Source of the DNA: Bdellovibrionaceae bacterium UBA2466
GTDB lineage: Bacteria; Bdellovibrionota; FAC87; UBA2466
DNA: 11,669 nucleotides
Assembly (NCBI GenBank): GCA_002342225.1
Contig: DDPO01000113.1
Location: 1-11,669, forward strand
Direction of reading: 5' to 3'
The notes beneath the pieces were generated by a model. That model ran no database searches and was not told the origin of the DNA. It saw only the letters and a list, made by a program, of their open reading frames with translations. The position numbers were made by a program, and so were the translations under genes. Positions 7,159-11,669 of the stretch are shown piece after piece; positions within the stretch are counted from its first letter, which is position 1; every line of letters starts with the position of its first letter.

Positions 7159-8303
7159 GAAAAGTCAAGCAAATTAGTTTGTTTATTTTTTCTGTTAGTG
7201 TAGGTTTGGTTTTTTCTGAATTGCTGCTTCGAAAGCTGACTAATAAGTCTTTTGGGTTAGGAACGAACTTTATAACAGAACGGGTGTATGAACATAAAGG
7301 TTCTGTGTATCGATTTGATAAAGACTTGGGTTGGTCCAATCAGGAAAACCTGAGACTTTCAGATTTTAAAGAGCGCCCCCTAGGCTTTCAAAATGTGAGG
7401 CAATATTTCACCCTTACTACCGATGAATATGGTTTTCGAAGTAGTCCGAACGTGTGGAGTGTAAATCTGGAACCTTCTTCGGGACTGATTCTTGCTGAAG
7501 GAGACTCATTTACTTTCGGTGATGAAGTAAGCGACGATGAAACATGGTCCACCCATCTACAGGCCATCAAGAAAGTTAGGGTAGTCAACGGAGGGGTGAG
7601 TTCATTTGGGCTCGATCAAATATTTATTAAGATTCAAAGAGATTTGCCATTAGTTCAACCCAAAGTTGTTATTTTAAGTGTCATGGGCAACACTTTGAAA
7701 CGCACAACTCTTACTCATAAGATCTCATCTCCTTTTTGTGACACGCGTGAAAAGCCCTTTTTTGTTAAGGCAGGGAGTGAACTTCGGTTGGAAAGAGGTG
7801 TCATACAGGAAAGAATAGCAGAGAGGAAGCTTGATCCCATTCGAACAATTTTCGGGCATAGTGTGATTTTGGATAGCTTTTTTAACTCCTGGTTTAGACG
7901 ATACTGGAATTGTGTTCCCAGAGAATCTGACTATCCAATGAATTTAAGAACTCAACAGGATTATCTCGAGATTTCGTGTTTGCTTTTAAAGAAAATATTG
8001 AGGTTTACTGAGAAGAGCGGAGTTCGCCTGGTTGTGGTTGGTCAGGCGTACTGGAATCCCCATGGTCAAAGATACGCAAGGGATAAAGATATAGAAGCTT
8101 TTTTGAAATGTGCCTCGAACCTGTCTGTTCCGCATCTTAATTTCGATTCAAGTTTGGAAGGGATTTTTTATGAGGACAGCAATAGATACCAATCATTATT
8201 TTTTCTCGGAACTCATATGACTAATCAGGGAAATCTTGTCGTGGCTCAAGAGATTAATCAGGCTTTTTTCAAAAAAAATGGAAACATTAACACTTTGAAA
8301 TAG
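7155..8303 (+). CDS. Membrane-anchored SGNH/GDSL-family hydrolase
   Basis: This 382-aa protein has an N-terminal signal anchor at about 7-25 followed by an extracytoplasmic SGNH-hydrolase-like domain. TTDEYGFRSS at 88-97 precedes the domain, as is common in this group. Block I is LAEGDSFTFGDEVSDDETW, with the likely nucleophile Ser118. Block II is NGGVSSFG, with Gly147. Block III is VMGNT, with Asn179. Block V is LGTHMTNQGN, with His354; the Asp usual in a DxxH arrangement is not at -3 (Leu351). Members remove or transfer acyl groups, often O-acetyl groups on exported polysaccharides or peptidoglycan, so surface glycan editing is a reasonable guess. The start overlaps the upstream stop as ATGA, so it and the preceding pseudoenzyme are probably made together. 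It ends 29 nt before the next radical SAM gene. Confidence 0.88.
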   Translation: MRKVKQISLFIFSVSVGLVFSELLLRKLTNKSFGLGTNFITERVYEHKGSVYRFDKDLGWSNQENLRLSDFKERPLGFQNVRQYFTLTTDEYGFRSSPNVWSVNLEPSSGLILAEGDSFTFGDEVSDDETWSTHLQAIKKVRVVNGGVSSFGLDQIFIKIQRDLPLVQPKVVILSVMGNTLKRTTLTHKISSPFCDTREKPFFVKAGSELRLERGVIQERIAERKLDPIRTIFGHSVILDSFFNSWFRRYWNCVPRESDYPMNLRTQQDYLEISCLLLKKILRFTEKSGVRLVVVGQAYWNPHGQRYARDKDIEAFLKCASNLSVPHLNFDSSLEGIFYEDSNRYQSLFFLGTHMTNQGNLVVAQEINQAFFKKNGNINTLK

Positions 8304-8332
8304 ACTTAAAATATTTCTCTCGAGGTTAAGTT
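8304..8332 (+). promoter_or_regulatory. Shine-Dalgarno site within a short inverted repeat
   Basis: The 29-bp gap carries GAGG at 8322-8325, seven bases before the ATG at 8333; this is the clearest ribosome site in the window and supports that start. ACTTAA at 8304-8309 is the exact complement of TTAAGT at 8326-8331, which would put the GAGG at the 3' edge of a 16-nt loop. The stem is short and AT-rich, so a regulatory role is doubtful. Confidence 0.5.
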
Positions 8333-9517
8333 ATGGAAAAATTCTTAGGTTTTATTGGGTTGCTTAGAAGGCATGATAAAAAGAGAATTGGCGTTACTAA
8401 AGACTTCGAGTCCTTACTTCAGGTGAGTCATACGGACAAAGTTTTGATCGAATTTACCTCTCGATGCAACTTAAAGTGTCCATTTTGTACTGTAAGCCAT
8501 CCTGATTATCGGGGTGGGGACAATTCATTGGAGGTCGAGGAACTTATTCCCAAACTGAAGGAAAGAAGAGTTAACCGGATAGAGATTAATAACCACGGTG
8601 AAACAACGATTATCAATGGCTGGGAAAAAGCAGCTGAAAAACTTCTTGAGGCTAGTTTTGAAGTGAGTATTACGAGCAATCTTGCAAAATCGTTTTCAGA
8701 TGAAGAAATCAACGTGCTCGCTAACATGACTGTCTATTTGAGCATAGATACTGTGGACCCTGAACTATTTAAGAAACTTCGGCTTGGAGCCAGGCTGGAA
8801 CGAGTGCTTGAGAATGTGAGACGGATTCAATTAAGAAAAAAAGAGTTGAATATTTCAAAGCCCTTCGGTTGGCGGACGATTTTATGTGACGTCACTTATT
8901 CAGGAGTTTTGGATTTGATTAATTTAGGGCTTAAATTAGGAGTGACAGAGTTCTATTTTGGTCACCTCCAAAAAATGATGAATTTTAAATCATCTTTTGA
9001 CACGAATCATATATTGGCTCTGCCTCAAGAGAACGTAGATGAGGCGCTAATCATTTTGGGCAAGGCCCAGAAAAGTCTGGATGGCGTTAAAGTAGTGCAT
9101 GATTTAGATAAGTGCATTGAACTATTGAAATCTGGCACAAACCCTCAGATTATTTCTTACGACAATCCAGACCCAGAGGCTTGTAGTCCTTTTGAGGCAG
9201 TACCCAAGCAGACATTCAACGAGCTTCTCACATCTAATCAAACCCGCAATTGTTTGCTGCCCTGGACAATGTTCCAAATCAAGCACAATCAAAATGTTAC
9301 TTTCTGTTGCTGGATGAAAAGCTTGGGTAATCTAAAATCTGAAAACCTGGAGACGATTCTTAATGGTGACAAAGCCAAACTCTATCGAAAGGGGCTTTTG
9401 ACAGGTGAGCTCATGTCTGAGTGTAGAACATGCCCTGTCAGAGAGTCACTCCCTCTTCAGTATCAGTTACAGAACGTGAAGAATTATTTGGGTCAGAAAG
9501 AAGCTCTTTCTTCATAG
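8333..9517 (+). CDS. Radical SAM/SPASM-like protein (long form)
   Basis: This 394-aa protein begins about 35 residues before the radical SAM core. The cluster motif is SRCNLKCPFC (Cys45, Cys49, Cys52). The GGE position is INNHGETTI at 85-93, where HGE replaces GGE. YLSIDT at 135-140 fits a core strand. The C-terminal region has a SPASM-like Cys pattern: Cys307 (NCLLPW), Cys325 and 326 (FCCWMK), and Cys364/367 (CRTC). LGNLKSENLETILNGDKAKLYR between them resembles the LGNL..-x-I-W segment of SPASM proteins. SPASM enzymes modify peptides, sugars or sulfatases through auxiliary [4Fe-4S] clusters. The start is supported by GAGG seven bases upstream. It is the last gene of the right operon, and its last 80 nt are antisense to the 3' end of the convergent radical SAM gene. 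Substrate unknown. Confidence 0.92.
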   Translation: MEKFLGFIGLLRRHDKKRIGVTKDFESLLQVSHTDKVLIEFTSRCNLKCPFCTVSHPDYRGGDNSLEVEELIPKLKERRVNRIEINNHGETTIINGWEKAAEKLLEASFEVSITSNLAKSFSDEEINVLANMTVYLSIDTVDPELFKKLRLGARLERVLENVRRIQLRKKELNISKPFGWRTILCDVTYSGVLDLINLGLKLGVTEFYFGHLQKMMNFKSSFDTNHILALPQENVDEALIILGKAQKSLDGVKVVHDLDKCIELLKSGTNPQIISYDNPDPEACSPFEAVPKQTFNELLTSNQTRNCLLPWTMFQIKHNQNVTFCCWMKSLGNLKSENLETILNGDKAKLYRKGLLTGELMSECRTCPVRESLPLQYQLQNVKNYLGQKEALSS

Positions 9518-10298
9518 GATCTCCCTTCTTGACTCTAATTTCTCTGGCTGGACACATTCCGCAAATGGCTTCTTCCTCTTTAAACACAAAACTTCTTAGC
9601 TCCTCATCAGAGCAGTCATCTGAAAGTCCTTGGTAATCTAAATAAGGTTTCCAAGACTGAGATAACTGATAGTTTCTTTCAATGAGTTTTAAATAAGCTA
9701 TTGGGGGGCACTTCCACAATCTTTCCTCATATAGAGTTAAACAATATTTCGCGTTGCACAGTTGCCAACTTTTCCTGGGGTTTTGGTCCTCAAAAGGCAG
9801 TAGAGAGTTTCCAAAGCCATAATATTTTCTCGTCCAAGATCTCGCTTTCTCCTCATCTGTACTGTTTTTAAGGATAATCTTGATGTCATGCCAGTCCTGA
9901 ATATGTTCCAAGATCTTTTGATAATGAAATAGGTAGTCGGGTTTTTCTGAGTGACAGTTGATTTCTAATTCGGTCTGTGTGCTCAAAAGGGTTTCTCTGA
10001 GCGCTGGGTGTCTATGTAGAAAAAAACCATTAGTCTTTAGGGTCAGTTGACTGTGGGGCCAGGCTCTTTTCATAGCTTTTATGAAGTCAGTAAGCTCTGG
10101 ATGAAGAGTTGGTTCTCCCCCCAGCAAGCCCAGACTCTTTGGCTCAATGCGATTATTCCACTTCTTAGACCATGCAATCGCCTGTGAAACAGATACCGTT
10201 CCTCCTACATGATGTTGGCTGTAGTGGCCACACGCCACGCAAGAAAGGTTGCAGGTATGTGCAACATGGATCTCTAGGTATTTAATTGGGATGAGCAT
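9438..10298 (-). CDS. Short radical SAM enzyme, second paralogue
   Basis: This 286-aa protein carries HTCNLSCVAC (Cys16, Cys20, Cys23) and LLGGEPTLHPEL at 58-69. It shares with the 5301-6167 product the blocks LPFEDQNPRKSWQLC (167-181), LWKCPPIAYLKL (195-206, Cys197), YQGLSDDCSDEEL (222-234, Cys229) and EEAICGMCP (242-250, Cys246/249). An extra Cys186 is not shared. The two are clear paralogues of an architecture shorter than classical SPASM. The last 26 codons are antisense to the end of the convergent gene, and the tail runs about 13 residues further past the final Cys than in the paralogue, as if a stop was lost or the genes were fused tail to tail. The start lies 25 nt inside the upstream GT-B-like gene. 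It probably acts on a similar substrate at a different site or step (inference). Confidence 0.9.
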   Translation of the reverse strand: MLIPIKYLEIHVAHTCNLSCVACGHYSQHHVGGTVSVSQAIAWSKKWNNRIEPKSLGLLGGEPTLHPELTDFIKAMKRAWPHSQLTLKTNGFFLHRHPALRETLLSTQTELEINCHSEKPDYLFHYQKILEHIQDWHDIKIILKNSTDEEKARSWTRKYYGFGNSLLPFEDQNPRKSWQLCNAKYCLTLYEERLWKCPPIAYLKLIERNYQLSQSWKPYLDYQGLSDDCSDEELRSFVFKEEEAICGMCPAREIRVKKGDPMKKELLSDPNNSSRSVTDTEEGVTL

Positions 10299-10762
10299 CG
10301 CATTCGTTCTGTGAGCAAGTTGGAAGGGGAGAGGATTGTGCTGGTAACCGTATCCAAGAACTCATTCTCGTTTCTTCCCCAGCGGAAAAGTGGATATTTA
10401 ATCACCGGACAATTAATTCGGTTAGCGTAATGAATTGCTAATGTTTGCAAAACAGAATTGGCTCTCAAGTGAATAAGGGCATTAGAGTAAAAAACATAGC
10501 TTTCGATGTTTTCTTCACTATCCTCAAGAATTAACGAAGTTTTGGATTGTTCTTTAAAACAATCCGTGGCCCCTGGGCCCGCTAAAATCAAATGGAGGTG
10601 GTGGATCGTCTGTTGTAGAATTTGTAAGTCTCTAATAAGCTCCAATATAAGCTTTGTTCTTCTCTTATTTCTTATGAAGGGTCCCACAATGAGAATAGAG
10701 GGCCGTACCATGAGGTGTGGAGGGGTGGGAAATCTACTAGATATATGAGTCGAATTATTCAT
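10274..10762 (-). CDS. Short GT-B-like protein (possible partial GT4 glycosyltransferase)
   Basis: This 162-aa protein has RPSILIVGPFIRNKRRTKLI at 20-39, HLILAGPG at 57-64, and YVFYSNALIHLRANSVLQTLAI followed by NCPVIKYPL at 89-125. The spacing resembles the C-terminal nucleotide-sugar-binding half of GT-B glycosyltransferases (vGpf..K, l.laGpG, aDa.ihl, G.PVI). No N-terminal acceptor half is present and the usual E-x7-E pair is not evident, so this is either a standalone half-domain, a remnant of a larger gene, or an unrelated Rossmann-like protein. The ATG at 10762 overlaps the 5' end of the divergent glycosyltransferase. An internal ATG at 10711 (residue 18) would remove that overlap with the 10745 start, and domain-like sequence begins just after it. 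No convincing ribosome site supports either. It probably shares an mRNA with the downstream radical SAM gene. Confidence 0.65.
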   Translation of the reverse strand: MNNSTHISSRFPTPPHLMVRPSILIVGPFIRNKRRTKLILELIRDLQILQQTIHHLHLILAGPGATDCFKEQSKTSLILEDSEENIESYVFYSNALIHLRANSVLQTLAIHYANRINCPVIKYPLFRWGRNENEFLDTVTSTILSPSNLLTERMRCSSQLNT

Positions 10763-11641
10763 AGTGATTATTTAGCCTCTATCATAATCCCGACCCATTG
10801 CTACCGGCAACGATCAATACTTTTAAAAAGATGCTTGAACGCTCTGAGTCACCAAACGTTAAATAAGGAATGTTTTGAAGTCTTCGTGGTAAATAATAGG
10901 GCGGCTGAAAAAGATCTTTGGGATAAGGGACTTCTTGAGTTTAAAGACCAATTGAATCTCCGGATTTTGCACGAAGTCCAAAAAGGCTCTTACGCAGCTA
11001 GAAATTACGGGGCAGCACTTGCCCATGGAAAAATTCTCGCTTTCCTTGATAGCGATTGTATTCCAGTGCCCGGTTGGTTGAAAGCAGGATTGGAAATGCT
11101 CCAAAAGGGGGGACCCAGAGCTGTGGTTGGGGGCAGAATAAAAAAAGTTGGAAGGGGAGAGAAATTAAATTTAATAGAAAAACATGAAAAGATTTTCACA
11201 TTGAATCAACGAAAAAATGTAATTTCAGGTCAGTTTGCTGCTACCGCTAACCTGCTAGTATACCGCGATTTTTTTGTGGAAGTGGGCCCCTTCAACTCAG
11301 GGCTCCTGGCAAGTGGCGATGTTGAATGGGGATATCGTGCTCGAGAGAAAGGGGGAAAGTTTTTTTACTCTGCTCAAGCCTGTATTACTCACCCCGTAGT
11401 AAATTCAATATCCGAAGTCGTCAAAAGATATCGAAGGAAAGCGGGTGGTTATTATTCGGTGCAGAAAACAACACCAAAGGCTCTCCAGACAGAGGTTTAT
11501 CTCGGATTCAGATTTCTCCAACTAAAAAAGAAGAAAAATAGCATGATCCACCCTCTGGGAATCCTTCATGGAATGTTAAACATCATCCAAAGAATTGAGA
11601 TAGTTTTATGTTGCCTTGGAAAATCCCAAATCTCAGGTTAA
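10745..11641 (+). CDS. Family 2 glycosyltransferase (GT-A fold)
   Basis: From the ATG at 10745 this is a 298-aa inverting GT2-type enzyme that transfers a sugar from a nucleotide sugar on the cytoplasmic side of the membrane. ASIIIPTHCYRQ at 11-22 is the first strand and nucleotide-binding turn. FEVFVVNN at 44-51 is the second strand. GSYAARNYGAALAHGKILAFLDSD at 81-104 ends in the metal-binding DSD (102-104). FAATANLLVYRDFF follows at 164-177, and the acceptor or catalytic region is LLASGDVEWGYRAREKG at 187-203. A GTG at 10715 would add ten residues (WRGGKSTRY plus Met) that look non-native, since they precede the family start; neither start has a well-spaced ribosome site. A late hydrophobic segment near 273-291 could associate with the membrane. 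The stop is seven bases before the right terminal repeat. The acceptor is unknown; it fits a surface-glycan locus. Confidence 0.92.
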   Translation: MSRIIHSDYLASIIIPTHCYRQRSILLKRCLNALSHQTLNKECFEVFVVNNRAAEKDLWDKGLLEFKDQLNLRILHEVQKGSYAARNYGAALAHGKILAFLDSDCIPVPGWLKAGLEMLQKGGPRAVVGGRIKKVGRGEKLNLIEKHEKIFTLNQRKNVISGQFAATANLLVYRDFFVEVGPFNSGLLASGDVEWGYRAREKGGKFFYSAQACITHPVVNSISEVVKRYRRKAGGYYSVQKTTPKALQTEVYLGFRFLQLKKKKNSMIHPLGILHGMLNIIQRIEIVLCCLGKSQISG

Positions 11642-11647
11642 GGAAAT

Positions 11648-11669
11648 TTATTACCTGCACCCTTTGAGT
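11648..11669. repeat. Right copy of 22-bp terminal inverted repeat
   Basis: This is the exact inverted partner of bases 2-23, reading TTATTACCTGCACCCTTT then GAGT to the window end. It lies six bases past the glycosyltransferase stop. CAGGT at 11634-11638, which includes that gene's last codons, can pair with ACCTG at 11653-11657 around a 14-nt loop. The left copy has the same CAGG/CCTG arrangement outside its conserved core. No U-run follows, so it is not a standard intrinsic terminator. Confidence 0.85.

Noticed and set aside
10248..10265. Perfect 6-bp hairpin GTTGCA/TGCAAC
   Set aside because: It lies inside the radical SAM gene over the codons of the conserved CxxxCxxC region, so coding constraint explains it better than a structural role.
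11326..11541. Alternative plus-strand frame of about 71 codons
   Set aside because: It lies inside the GT2 gene in another frame and has no ribosome site or family resemblance.
1..11669. CRISPR array, tRNA, rRNA, integron attC or phage genes
   Set aside because: No regularly spaced direct repeats, cloverleaf-like sequence or phage/integrase proteins were seen. The terminal repeats are inverted and occur only once at each end.
1..11669. Circular element with overlapping contig ends
   Set aside because: The end sequences match in inverted, not direct, orientation, so they cannot be the redundancy of a circular molecule.

Overview
The window is a compact bacterial accessory region of about 11.7 kb, AT-rich by eye, with twelve protein-coding genes, almost no intergenic DNA and no RNA genes, CRISPR array, transposase, integrase or plasmid functions. 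The inner-membrane-anchored SGNH proteins, GT2 glycosyltransferase and CapK-like ligase suggest a Gram-negative bacterium carrying a surface-glycan or small-molecule locus. Weak or absent Shine-Dalgarno sequences at most starts and frequent coding overlaps fit that, but no phylogenetic marker is present, so the taxon is left open.

Layout. (1) Left operon, minus strand, 3742 to 76: a radical SAM protein with a Cys-rich C-terminus, a PaaK/CapK-like adenylate-forming enzyme and a SufS/CsdA-type cysteine desulfurase, joined by a 4-nt and a 1-nt start/stop overlap. (2) A 126-bp divergent spacer. (3) Right operon, plus strand, 3869 to 9517: a small anchored protein and a polytopic HTTM-like membrane protein (GTGA overlap), a short radical SAM enzyme, two adjacent membrane-anchored SGNH-fold proteins (the first seemingly catalytically dead) and a long radical SAM/SPASM-like protein. 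(4) Minus-strand pair, 10762 to 9438: a short GT-B-like protein and a second short radical SAM enzyme that is a clear paralogue of the one in the right operon. (5) A plus-strand GT2 glycosyltransferase, 10745 to 11641.

The two outermost genes both point outward, and each runs into the same 22-bp sequence, so the window is bracketed by a perfect 22-bp inverted repeat at 2-23 and 11648-11669. This could be the termini of a transposase-less mobile unit, a dispersed 3'-end hairpin repeat, or a repeat at which an assembly broke.

Taken together (inference), the locus looks like a biosynthetic and envelope-modification island. The left operon could activate a carboxylate and supply sulfur or act by PLP chemistry. 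Four radical SAM enzymes of three architectures could modify a small molecule, sugar or peptide. The HTTM pair, SGNH pair and glycosyltransferases could act at the membrane. No substrate or RiPP precursor peptide is visible. I cannot match the gene combination to a named system.
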